Source: Morinoia aosen (lineage: Eukaryota; Arthropoda; Malacostraca; Amphipoda; Talitridae). From it: a DNA stretch of 64,000 bases. The position numbers and the translations under genes are program-made. The DNA lies in the NCBI GenBank assembly GCA_030386875.1, contig CM059577.1, forward strand, positions 23,013,038 to 23,077,037. The letters are read 5' to 3'. How positions within the stretch are numbered: the first letter of the stretch is position 1; each line of letters starts with the position of its first letter. Shown here in pieces: positions 47,198 through 58,700 of the stretch. Under the pieces are notes generated by a model that was not told the DNA's origin, made no database searches, and was given only the letters and a program-made list of their open reading frames with translations.

Positions 47198-47381
47198 AGC
47201 GACCCATAGACGATCAATTTAACTGTCAATATCATTGACTCAATATATTGATGAAATTTGTTTTGCCCACTAAATCAATTATTTGACGGTCGTCAATCAA
47301 GCCCACAGACGATCAATTAAATTGTCAATATTCATTATTGTCAATTATATTGACAATGAATTTGATCGTCTGTGGGCCGCT
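47198..47381. mobile_element. PIF/Harbinger-like MITE, 184 bp, TTA target duplication
   Basis: The left end agcgacccatagacgatcaa and the right end, in reverse agcggcccacagacgatcaa, form a terminal inverted repeat with two mismatches. TTA flanks both sides (47195-47197, 47382-47384). A second copy of the end sequence inside, at 47301, makes the right 77 bp a near-perfect hairpin on its own. A 3-bp TWA duplication is typical of Harbinger elements. No coding capacity. Confidence 0.8.
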
Positions 47382-47438
47382 TTAGGGTGGTTGTTTTGCT
47401 CAGGACTTATGGGGCTCAGATATGGTTGTTTGGATCAA

Positions 47439-48180
47439 GTATACTTTAAGGACACCAGCTCCATCTGGTGTCCATGAACTACACCCGGTTTTCATGGGGT
47501 CCTTTAAAATACACTTGGGGGAAATTTAAAATAATTTAAACGACGTTTAATAAAAATTGTAACCATTTATAAAAGCAATGCATGGAAAGCATAATAAAGA
47601 GGCGGTCAAAACATAAATACATTATGCATTTTCTTTCTGATTAGTGAATCACTGTTTGTTATTGTAACGGATTCTGAGCGGCGTTGTTGTTACAGAACAC
47701 TTTCAAAGTGTTCGATGAGAAACGGTCAAACCACATGAATTCATTGAGATATCCTGATAGAAAATTTCACTGTGCCAGTAACACTGCTGTGCCTAGTCCA
47801 ATTCATTTCTTCATTGCAAGCATCACACTTCATGACACTTGCCCATAGTTGGATAGAGTGACCTACAGTTCCAAGCAAAAGCGAAAAATTGTATGATACT
47901 TTGCTTCATTCATTCAATGGCCGGCAGCGGATCTTCACCAAGTAGAGGAAGAATTTCTGTTTGAAATGATGTTCGGTTCATTTTATTGAAAAGACCACGG
48001 TTTTTCTTGTTATTGAAAAAATTATTTCGATTTAATCGCAGTCAAGACATGCAGAACACCGTAGCATAGATACATTCAAAAATTCACTGGTGTCCTCAAA
48101 CTACACTTGGATTAACACTGGTGTCCGTAATAAAGTACACCTGGGGCCGAGTTTGTAAATTTGGTGTCCTTAAAGTATAC
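47439..48180. mobile_element. 742-bp element with perfect 19-bp terminal inverted repeats
   Basis: The left end gtatactttaaggacacca is exactly inverted at the right end (48162-48180). Further inside, related words recur: ctggtgtccatgaactacac near 47465, and ctggtgtcctcaaactacac and ctggtgtccgtaataaagta near 48090-48140, so the subterminal regions carry several diverged copies of the end sequence. No transposase is visible and I could not identify a target duplication. It contains a scrap of LINE. Confidence 0.75.
47850..47910 (-). pseudogene. Short LINE endonuclease scrap related to the copy at 44310-44375
   Basis: The plus sequence gttggatagagtgacctacag, continuing through gcgaaaaattgtatgat, resembles attgaatagagtgacgtacag and its continuation at 44331-44375. 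It corresponds to the SLYSIIDEM region of the LINE. It is about 60 bp, too short for more assignment. Confidence 0.6.
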
Positions 48181-48335
48181 GTGGTTCGGTTGTTTTAGTT
48201 CATGTCAATGAAAGCGAATTTGTTTTTCCATAATTTGAATGATATGAAAGTAAAGATTGTAATTGAAGTCAAGGTTAGTAATTCAGGTTAGGTAAAATGA
48301 GAGGTGATTCCATGGTATGAATACCAGGGAAAGTA

Positions 48336-48827
48336 CACTGAGAAAAATTTTGTCGCAAAAGCGGCACACTTTAGTGTGTCAAGTTGTCGCAAAACCGGCA
48401 CACAAAAGTGTGTCAACAATATACATGATTAGCCTATGTATTTTGACACACTTTAGTGTGTAATGGGCTTATACGACACACTTAAGAGTGTCAAACATGA
48501 CACACTTAACGTAAGTCATTTTATTTCTCATAAATATTTCACGTTCTCTGACTAGCAACTAACTACACTGATATACAGGCAATGTCCAAGAATTAGAAGA
48601 AAAATTAGCGAAGTTATGAAGGTTTTTTGGGAGAATTATACTCCAATCACAAAATTTAAACACAGTTCGGTTTTCTACAAAAAATATTGAGCCATTTGAC
48701 CTGTGAATAAGTGTTTCAAGTCTCTCTACCTCTTTAATATGTGGTCAAAGGAAATTATTCAATGTGCATCAAACTATTTCTGAATAACCGTTTGACACAC
48801 CCAGGTGTGTCAAAATTTCTCTCAGTG
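48336..48827. mobile_element. 492-bp MITE with CACTGAGA ends and TA target duplication
   Basis: The ends cactgagaaaaattttg and, in reverse, cactgagagaaattttg are inverted, and TA flanks both (48334-48335, 48828-48829). The left part carries repeated short palindromes built on gacacactttagtgtgtc, and the right end has gacacacccaggtgtgtc. No coding capacity. TA duplication fits Tc1/mariner; CACTG ends also occur in other superfamilies, so the class is open. Confidence 0.82.
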
Positions 48828-48923
48828 TAATTGAGCAGCTTTTGATACAACATTATAATAAAGCCTAGAAAAGTAGACGTGCGTGATGGTTACTGCATAC
48901 GGTTAATACTAATATTAATAGCA

Positions 48924-49262
48924 CTAGTGTACATGACCCGTCAGAAATAACGGCATTCGATATTTTTCTCAAATATATTTTCCAGATATGGATGACAAAC
49001 AAATATGTATATCCATCCTAATAGTATCCCCGATTAGAATATTCTTCGAATCTCAGATACGGTCACTAAGCATCCCTAATTAAAGAGCGTGACAGAGACC
49101 AACCAACAGACCAACCAACAGACCAACCAAGTAACGACTGTGTATAACTCTAGACACGTGGTCATTATATTACCATAGGAAAAATTGCGCTGAAAAATAT
49201 ATAAAAATTTATCTATTTATTTATTTATGTAAGAACACACCTGGCGTTTTATTATATAGGGA
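48924..49262 (+). repeat. Dispersed repeat family A, longest uninterrupted copy
   Basis: Shares ordered words with the copy at 18648. It holds a private triplication of accaaccaacag near 49098-49130. It ends in acacctggcgttttattata, the site at which the other copy received the mariner insertion. Confidence 0.75.
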
Positions 49263-51447
49263 TGGATAAAAATTTTTGTTACCATGATAACAATTGGAGA
49301 TTTTAATTGACATCACTGCCTGCTCCATCTAAGCGACCTTATGCTCGGTAACACATCAAACCCGGAAAACACAAGAAAAACAGTCAGAACGTACAGAACA
49401 AATATACGCAGGAGACGCCTCAGAAAATGTCTCCTAACGAAGCGGAGGAAGTCTTTAGCTTTTTTGACGCGTGTACTTTTGTGAGCTATAAAGCCTGAGG
49501 TCCATTTTATATGGCCCTTGAATTCTGCACCGGCTACTAAACCCATTTATGGACTACAAAAGCTGGAGGCTATTATCCGTTCTTATCTTGAAGCTGGCTT
49601 GTGTCAGATCAGGGGTTAGGGTGAATGTTATCACTTTAGGGTAATGTTTCACTCCATTTTAGTTATTCTATTGATTTGGTAGTCATTGTTTCTGAATTCG
49701 TGCCTAGTTTCTACATGTTGAGTACGTTTGTCTGGTCACTACGGTTGGATTGGTTGTAGGTAGCCGAATTGAAAAACTCACTTTACTGCTCGAATACATT
49801 TCGACTCTTTTTAAAAATTTTGAAAAACATAATTGAATGGTAATGTTTCACTTCATACTCTAAATTCTATTAATAAAAAGTTCTGAAACATTTGAAATAC
49901 TATTCTTTTACACCGGTTCGGGAATGAGCAATTTACCAAGTGGTACTTATAAGTACCAAAATGTAGTGAAAGTGTTAAGTGACCCTAAGATATTCTTCCA
50001 AATTATTCAATGAATTTATCAACGGAGAAAATTAGAAGTACATTATTTAGAGGTTTACTTGCGTGGGAGTTGTGTTGGCTTCAAATGACCCTTAACTTTA
50101 CAGTAGTCACGAACAATATGTTGTACATAAATTTTAATCTTGGTTTTTTCAAATGCAGGATACTGATCTTCGTACTCGTTTATCTTGGCTGCGCGGGACT
50201 TTGCTTCAACATTGAAATAAATCCTGAGAGAAAATAATTCCCGTAGCGCATCTTACAAACATCTTCTAAACGGGAAACATGTGTAGAACATATAATTTAA
50301 TGAGAAATTGGGTGCTCCGAATATCACTGACGATTTCTGTATGTCAGATGTAGGTGCACCTCTCATCGGTTTAGCTTCGGTTTGTTGAATGGTTACTAAA
50401 TCAAACACTAGTTACACGATCGTAAATGAATTACGGATAATTCACATTTACTCCAACTAGTGACTGACGCACCTGAGAGGTAACGTTAACCTCCTTTTGT
50501 GATTGCAAACTAAGGATCAGTGAGGGCGACACATGCATCACTCGCATGCACCACTTCTGCTCGTGACGATGCTTTGGTCAAGTTAAAGTGAAATGAAGTG
50601 AACTTGGAAAGAAATACAGCGAAGTCTTGTGCGTTATGATCGTTGATGAAAAAATTTCTTTATCAACATTAGAATTTTTCATATTTTTATTTGGGGTGAG
50701 GGTATTAAAATGAAAACATTCCAAGCAATTCATTTTTTAAATTTACGTTATTTACTTCGTGGATCCACACACCATAATGAAAACGCAATTCAACATATTT
50801 AACAATGAAATAAATGTGTATTTTAATTAATAGGCATCATTTTTGAAGGTCTCCTACGTGCAATATTTGTTAGCAGTGAGCTAAAGATGCTAAATGGCAC
50901 TTGTTAGGCTCGAATAAGTTCGAAAGGCAGAATGCAAGAAAAAATATTCACTTCAGACTTCTGCATTGCACTCCCGATTTATTTTGAAATTGAATGCATT
51001 ACTTTCTTGTATGCTCATGGGAAAATTATAATTATTTCATAATCAAAACCCGCCTCATTTCGACACAACACACCGCACCTTGACAGATGAGAGCACTTTG
51101 TACTGCACTAATTGTGGCAAGTGATAGTTAATTGTTCGATTTGATGTTTGCTTAGTTAATTTGGTTAGGTTAAATTACTTGGTTATCTTATAGCTTCTTA
51201 TATAATTTTGTTGAATAACTTGTCTATTTTAATGTTATTCAGCTTATTCAGGTAATCAGCTTTGTTAGTTAATCGCTGCATAGTTAATTTGGGGGTTGAT
51301 CCATTTAATTAGTTACTAATTGCTTAGTTAATAATTGAGTAATTGGTTTACTTTTTGTGACAGACAAATAGTTAGTTAGTTGACAGCTGGTTTGTGAATG
51401 TGTGGAGTCGCACGTCCACATATTACTGAGGTCGCTGCTAGTGACAT
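49263..51447. other. Unique AT-rich spacer
   Basis: No gene recognised. A 77-codon minus frame at 49313-49546 (rich in K and R, then hydrophobic) and a 75-codon plus frame at 50010-50237 have no motif I can name. 51130-51370 repeats ttagttaat-like words loosely. Confidence 0.45.
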
Positions 51448-51535
51448 TGGCATGTTATGCAACATGCCATGCAACATGCTTCGCAACATGCTATGCAGCT
51501 TGCTATGCAACATGCTATGTAACATGATATGTAGT
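51448..51535. repeat. 12-bp tandem repeat, about seven copies
   Basis: The unit is atgctatgcaac, with variants (cttcgc, cagctt, atgtaac). It is imperfect and isolated. Confidence 0.88.
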
Positions 51536-52423
51536 AAAATCGTAAACGCGACAAAAAATCTTTCATTTTTTATTGATATGGAAACCAATTTTACGCAGTT
51601 GTTTTTTGGCAAACATGATTATGTATGCGTAATGTGATGTATTCTGCGTACTCCTTCTATGTAATAACTCGATTTTATGCGTGTATTGATGAATTGGTAA
51701 AAAAATATGGTATGGTAAAATGGCATAAAAACGATAAAAACACAGAAAGAAATATTTTATCAAATAAATATTCACGTTAAATAAATGTTCAAAGAATAAA
51801 TAATGAAATCAGTGTATGAGCGTACAAACACATTAGACAGTGTCCACACGGCTTGATTACTGAAGTGCTCATGTCTGGCATGAAAAAAAAACAAGGACGG
51901 AAGCAGTGAGATAAGTGTAGGAAAGTTGGCAGAGGGGAGAGTTTTAATATTTACTTTGCTAAAGAATTATCAAGTGTGAAGGATAAAAATTTCCGAAATT
52001 CAAAAATGTATAGAATCGCAAAGTGGCATTGATAATAGTCTTTGAAATCACAAATGTTCAAAAACACAAAAATACAGTAGAAGTGAAATAGTGGTCCTTT
52101 CGAATTAGATTTTAAGTACTGATGGTTAGAGAAGTATTGGATTTCAAGAGAAGTAAGATCATTGCTGTAAGCATATGATTAGTGAGCCATCTAAGATAAG
52201 ATTTATTTTTTTATTCTGTAGCAAGGAATAATTTTACAGCAGTTTGTACACGGAAATAAAGTGATGTGAAATCAGTGGAGCTCGGAACTAAGCTCACTTA
52301 GGGAATTTAAATTAAAAAACAAATAATTATAGGAACCTTGATATCTGAACGCCAGAGCCCGTTGCTCGGCTGCTTGTGCTTGTTACGAACAACCGGTGGT
52401 GGTGACGGGTGCACGTGACGAAG
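51536..52423. other. Unique spacer upstream of a possible exon
   Basis: AT-rich, becoming more GC-balanced after 52330 (gccagagcccgttgctcggc). An arthropod-type initiator-like tcagt occurs near 52275. No other feature is recognised. Confidence 0.4.
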
Positions 52424-52469
52424 ATGGTGGACCTAGTGAGGCTGACAGCATTCTACACCCTCACAGCAG
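52424..52469 (+). CDS. Possible first coding exon with splice donor (speculative)
   Basis: An ATG in a good context (aagATGG) opens MVDLVRLTAFYTLTA and then meets cag|gtacgg, a plausible 5' splice site after 46 coding bases (phase 1). The peptide is short, hydrophobic and signal-like. Local base composition is more balanced than the surroundings. I cannot see a matching acceptor or further exons; a large 17-bp array follows 330 bp downstream. A chance ATG followed by a chance donor is quite possible. Confidence 0.2.
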
Positions 52470-52801
52470 GTACGGGGCTCGGTTACAACCAAGTTACGGT
52501 TATATACAAATTACTATTTTAAATTCCAAAGCCCGTGATGTGCTCGACACAGTCCGGCTCCACAGAAAACATCGAGACGTCAATGGTGTCTACAAATCTT
52601 CTCAATAACTAATTCATTATAAAAGTAATTTCATGATTCTTTAACCCAATTTAGGTTATAATTCTTCCCAGTCGACGTTTCAGAAATGTTATTTTCTACT
52701 TTTTCTTTAGTTAATTGCGCGTGTAAGGGCATGTGATACGTGAGGGGGCGAGTTGACTCCAGTGACGTCACGATCTCTGGATTTTTCGGGTCAAGTTCTC
52801 C
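52470..52801. other. Unique spacer before the 17-bp array
   Basis: No gene recognised. Contains one perfect tgacgtca palindrome near 52763, the core of a CREB-type site, with no other support for regulatory use. Confidence 0.4.
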
Positions 52802-55078
52802 CGGTAGATCTGTCACCTGGTACATCTGTACACCTTGTAGATCTGTACACCTGGTAGATCTGTACACCTGGTAGATCTGTACACCTGGTACATCTGTACA
52901 CCTTGTAGATCTGTACACCTGGTAGATCTGTACACCTGGTACATCTGTACACCTTGTAGATCTGTACACCTGGTAGATCTGTACACCTGGTAGATCTGTA
53001 CACCTGGTACATCTGTACACCTTGTAGATCTGTACACCTGGTAGATCTGTACACCTGGTACATCTGTACACCTGGTACATCTGTACACCTGGTAGATCTG
53101 TACACCTGGTACATCTGTACACCTTGTAGATCTGTACACCTGGTAGATCTGTACACCTGGTACATCTGTACAACTTGTAGATCTGTACACCTGGTAGATC
53201 TGTACACCTGGTAGATCTGTACACCTGGTAGATCTGTACACCTGGTAGATCTGTACACCTGGTAGATCTGTACACCTGGTAGATCTGTACACCTGGTAGA
53301 TCTGTACACCTGGTAGATCTGTACACCTGGTAGATCTGTACACCTGGTAGATTTGTACACCTGGTAGATCTGTACACCTTGTAGATCTGTACACCTGGTA
53401 GATCTGTACACCTGGTACATCTGTACACCTGGTAGATCTGTACACCTAGTAGATCTGTACACCTGGTACATCTGTACACCTGGTAGATCTGTACACCTGG
53501 TACATCTGTACACCTTGTAGATCTGTACACCTGGTAGATCTGTACACCTGGTACATCTGTACACCTGGTAGATCTGTACACCTGGTACATCTGTACACCT
53601 TGTAGATCTGTACACCTGGTAGATCTGTACACATGGTAAATCTATACACCTTGTAGATCTGTACATCTAGTAGATCTGTACACCTGGTAGATCTGTACAC
53701 CTGGTAGATTTGTATACCTGGTAGATCTGTACACCTGGTAGATCTGTACAGCTGGTACATCTGTACACCTTGTAGATCTGTACACCTGGTAGATCTGTAC
53801 ACCTGGTAGATCTGAAAACCTGGTAGATCAGTACACCTGGTGGATCTGTTCACCTGGTAGATCAGTACACCTGGTAGATCTGTACACCTGGTAGATCAGT
53901 ACACCTGGTGGATCTGTTCACCTGGTAGATCAGTACACCTGGTAGATCTGTACACCTGGTAGATCTGTACACCTGGTAGATCTATACACCTGGTAGATTT
54001 GTATACCCGGTAGATCTGTGCACCTGGTAGATCTGTACATCTGGTAGATCTGTACACATGGTAGATCTGTACACCTGGTAGATCTGTACACATGGTAAAT
54101 CTATACACCTTGTAGATCTGTACATCTAGTAGATCTGTACACCTGGTAGATCTGTACACCTGGTAGATTTGTATACCTGGTAGATCTGTACACCTGGTAG
54201 ATCTGTACACCTGGTACATCTGTACACCTTGTAGATCTGTACACCTGGTAGATCTGTACACCTGGTAGATCTGAAAACCTGGTAGATCAGTACACCTGGT
54301 GGATCTGTTCACCTGGTAGATCAGTACACCTGGTAGATCTGTACACCTGGTAGATCAGTACACCTGGTGGATCTGTTCACCTGGTAGATCAGTACACCTG
54401 GTAGATCTGTACACCTGGTAGATCTGTACACCTGGTAGATCTATACACCTGGTAGATTTGTATACCCGGTAGATCTGTGCACCTGGTAGATCTGTACATC
54501 TGGTAGATCTGTACACATGGTAGATCTGTACACCTGGTAGATCTGTACACATGGTAAATCTATACACCTTGTAGATCTGTACATCTAGTAGATCTGTACA
54601 CCTGGTAGATCTGTACACCTGGTAGATTTGTATACCTGGTAGATCTGTACACCGGTAGATCTGTACGCCTGGTAGATCTGTACACCTGGTAGATCTGTAC
54701 AGCTGGTAAATCTTTACACCTGGTAGATCTGTATCGTGACCTAGTAGTTCTGTATACCTGGTAGATTTGTATACCTGGTAGATCTGTACACCGGTAGATC
54801 TGTACGCCTGGAAGATCTGTACACCTAGTAGATCTGTACACCTGGTTGATCTGCGCACCTGGTAGACCTGTACACCTGGTAGATCTGTACACCTGGTAAA
54901 TCTTTACACCTGGTAGATCTGTATCGTGACCTAGTAGATCTGTATACCTGGTAGATCTGTATAGCTGTCAGATCTGTACACCTGGTGAATCTTTACACCT
55001 GGTAGATCTGTATCGTGACCTAGTAGATCTGTATACCTGGTAGATCTGTATAGCTGTCAGATCTGTACACCTGGTAAA
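52802..55078. repeat. 17-bp minisatellite, about 134 copies, with 459-bp higher-order repeat
   Basis: The unit is gtacacctggtagatct. A common variant has acatct for agatct and another has ccttgt for cctggt. Because 51 bp (three units) gives 17 codons, several minus-strand frames are open (YRSTRCTDLPGVQIYQV type). Marker variants recur 459 bp apart: catggtaaatctatac at about 53630, 54089 and 54548, and ggatctgttcacc at 53842/53910 and 54301/54369. Toward 54650-55078 the copies are diverged, with inserted gtatcgtgacctag segments near 54731, 54921 and 55011. Confidence 0.96.
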
Positions 55079-55278
55079 CCTGCCCACAATGCAGATGTTA
55101 TCAGGTCGTCAGATAGATTTGATAGATGTAAGCGCCTCTTGCGCTCGTATCTGTGATACACGCACGCAATTTGCCAGTAAATTTTTGCACCAAAGATGCG
55201 CACAAATTCAAGAGTTGCTCAGACACCGCATACAGGCAGACGCTGTGCGGTTACCGCGCTTCGTAGCCCTTCTAGTTT
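55079..55278. other. Unique spacer
   Basis: A 66-codon plus frame (55089-55289) begins MQMLSGRQIDLIDVSASCAR; no domain is recognised and it probably arises by chance. Confidence 0.35.
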
Positions 55279-55465
55279 TAGCACTTTGACCGCGATAGGC
55301 TAAGCTCAAGTTCATTATTCAACTCAAATTTAAAGTCAATTTTAGTAAGGAATTGAAAAAAACATTGAAACTAGATTGCACCTTCATTTTGTTTCGATGA
55401 AGCGTTTTTTAAATTGAGTTTGTTTAGCAGCATTACGAAAATTCCCCCCGTGTACAACGGCGGCT
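55279..55465 (+). repeat. Dispersed repeat family B, copy 2
   Basis: Matches 24154-24345 in word order, in the same orientation (aactcaaa, aaagtcaatttt, ccttcattt, aaattgagtttgt, then gaaaattcccc). Unique sequence continues to about 55775 with nothing recognised. Confidence 0.65.
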
Positions 55466-55779
55466 CTCGCAGTCAGTGTTGGCATATTTAAATTATGTGC
55501 TTTGTAGGATACTCTCATCGCTGAAACAAACTTCTAATTTCACACGTAGAACCTAGATAGGAAGTTACATGCATGGATATTCAAACGAGGTGTGTTTTTC
55601 GTGTTGGTTTTGCTCCAGGACTTATGCTTGTGTGTATTTATAACAGGGTATGTTAACGCAAACCAAAATTTGAAGTTTTATTTTTTGAAATTTTTCGTCT
55701 TGTTTGGAATGAAAACTTAGCAATGGTGAAATATTTACTTCAGATTATGTGATCTATTTCGGTTGCATTCAATGTTCTT

Positions 55780-58700
55780 GTGATGACGGTGGTTGTGGTG
55801 ACGGTGGTTGTGGTGACGGTGGTTGTGGTGACGGTGGTTGTGGTGACGGTGGTTGTGATGAAGGTGGTGGTGACGACAGTGGTTATGGTGACGGTGGTTG
55901 TGGTGACGGTGGTTGTGGTGACGGTGGTTGTGATGACGGTGGTTGTGGTGACGGTGGTTGTGGTGACGGTGGTTGTGATGAAGGTCGTGGTGATGACAGT
56001 GGTTGTGGTGACGGTGGTTGTGGTGACGGTGGTTGTGGTGACGGTGGTTGTGGTGACGGTGGTTGTGGTGACGGTGGTTGTGATGAAGGTCGTGGTGATG
56101 ACAGTGGTTGTGGTGACGGTGGTTGTGGTGACGGTGGTTGTGGTGACGGTGGTTGTGGTGACGGTGGTTGTGATGACGGTGGTTGTGGTGACGGTGGTTG
56201 TGGTGACGGTGGTTGTGGTGACGGTGGTTGTGGTGACGGTGGTTGTGGTGACGGTGGTTGTGGTGACGGTGGTTGTGATGAAGGTCGTGGTGATGACGGT
56301 GGTTGTGGTGACGGTGGTTGTGGTGACGGTGGTTGTGGTGACGGTGGTTGTGATGACGGTGGTTGTGGTGACGGTGGTTGTGGTGACGGTGGTTGTGATG
56401 AAGGTCGTGGTGATGACAGTGGTTGTGGTGACGGTGGTTGTGGTGACGGTGGTTGTGGTGACGGTGGTTGTGGTGACGGTGGTTGTGATGACGGTGGTTG
56501 TGGTGACGGTGGTTGTGGTGACGGTGGTTGTGGTGACGGTGGTTGTGGTGACGGTGGTTGTGGTGACGGTGGTTGTGGTGACGGTGGTTGTGATGAAGGT
56601 CGTGGTGATGACAGTGGTTGTGGTGACGGTGGTTGTGGTGACGGTGGTTGTGGTGACGGTGGTTGTGGTGACGGTGGTTGTGATGACGGTGGTTGTGGTG
56701 ACGGTGGTTGTGGTGACGGTGGTTGTGGTGACGGTGGTTGTGGTGACGGTGGTTGTGGTGACGGTGGTTGTGGTGACGGTGGTTGTGATGAAGGTCGTGG
56801 TGATGACGGTGGTTGTGGTGACGGTGGTTGTGGTGACGGTGGTTGTGGTGACGGTGGTTGTGATGACGGTGGTTGTGGTGACGGTGGTTGTGGTGACGGT
56901 GGTTGTGATGAAGGTCGTGGTGATGACAGTGGTTGTGGTGACGGTGGTTGTGGTGACGGTGGTTGTGGTGACGGTGGTTGTGGTGACGGTGGTTGTGATG
57001 ACGGTGGTTGTGGTGACGGTGGTTGTGGTGACGGTGGTTGTGGTGACGGTGGTTGTGGTGACGGTGGTTGTGGTGACGGTGGTTGTGGTGACGGTGGTTG
57101 TGATGAAGGTCGTGGTGATGACGGTGGTTGTGGTGACGGTGGTTGTGGTGACGGTGGTTGTGGTGACGGTGGTTGTGATGACGGTGGTTGTGGTGACGGT
57201 GGTTGTGGTGACGGTGGTTGTGATGAAGGTCGTGGTGATGACAGTGGTTGTGGTGACGGTGGTTGTGGTGACGGTGGTTGTGGTGACGGTGGTTGTGGTG
57301 ACGGTGGTTGTGGTGACGGTGGCTGTGATGAAGGTGGTGGTGATGACAGTGGTTGTGGTGACGGTGGTTGTGGTGACGGTGGTTGTGGTGACGGTGGTTG
57401 TGATGACGGTGGTTGTGTTGACGGTAGTTGTGGTGACGGTGGTTGTGATGAAGGTCGTGGTGATGACAGTGGTTGTGGTGACGGTGGTTGTGGTGACGGT
57501 GGTTGTGGTGACGGTGGTTGTGGTGACGGTGGTTGTGGTGACGGTGGTTGTGATGACGGTGGTTGTGGTGACGGTGGTTGTGGTGACGGTGGTTGTGATG
57601 ACAGTGGTTGTGGTGACGGTGGTTGTGGTGACGGTGGTTGTGGTGACGGTGGTTGTGGTGACGGTGGTTGTGATGACGGTGGTTGTGGTGACGGTGGTTG
57701 TGGTGACGGTGGTTGTGGTGACGGTGGTTGTGGTGACGGTGGTTGTGGTGACGGTGGTTGTGGTGACGGTGGTAGTGGTGACGGTGGTTGTGGTGACGGT
57801 GGTTGTGATGAAGGTGGTGGTGATGACAGTGGTTGAGGTGACGGTGGTTGTGGTGACGGTGGTTGTGGTGACGGTGGTTGTGATGACGGTGGTTGTGGTG
57901 ACGGTGGTTGTGGTGACGGTGGTTGTGATGAAGGTCGTGGTGATGACAGTGGTTGTGGTGACGGTGGTTGTGGTGACGGTGGTTGTGGTGACGGTGGTTG
58001 TGGTGACGGCGGTTGTGGTGACGGTGGTTGTGATGAAGGTGGTGGTGATGACAGTGGTTGTGGTGACGGTGGTTGTGGTGACGGTGGTTGTGGTGACAGT
58101 GGTTGTGATGACGGTGGTTGTGGTGACGGTGGTTGTGGTGACGGTGGTTGTGATGAAGGTCGTGGTGATGACAGTGGTTGTGGTGACGGTGGTTGTGGTG
58201 ACGGTGGTTGTGGTGACGGTGGTTGTGGTGACGGTGGTTGTGGTGACGGTGATTGTGATGAAGGTGGTGGTGATGACAGTGGTTGTGGTGACGGTGGTTG
58301 TGGTGACGGTGGTTGTGGTGACGGCGGTTGTGATGACGGTGGTTGTGGTGACGGTGGTTGTGGTGACGGTGGTTGTGGTGACGGTGGTTGTGATGAAGGT
58401 GGTGGTGATGATAGTGGTTGTGGTGACGGTGGTTGTGGTGGCGGTGGTTGTGGTGACGGTGGTTGTGTTGACGGTGGTTGTGGTGACGGTGGTTGTGGTG
58501 ACGGTGGTTGTGGTGACGGTGGTTGTGGTGACGGTGGTTGTGGTGACGGTGGTTGTGATGAAGGTGGTGGTGATGACAGTGGTTGTGGTGACGGTGGTTG
58601 TGGTGACGGTGGTTGTGGTGACGGTGGTTGAGATGACGGTGGTTATGGTGACGGTGGTTGTGGTGACGGTGGTTGTGATGAAGGTCGTGGTGATGACAGT

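Noticed and set aside
49313..49546. 77-codon minus-strand frame as a small membrane protein
   Set aside because: No recognisable motif or context; length is within chance for AT-balanced DNA of this size.
52755..52775. CREB-type tgacgtca regulatory site
   Set aside because: A single 8-bp palindrome without a supported promoter is expected by chance.
52631..54892. YRSTRCTDLPGVQIYQV repeat proteins
   Set aside because: Several minus frames are open simultaneously from a 17-bp unit; indels do not respect any frame.
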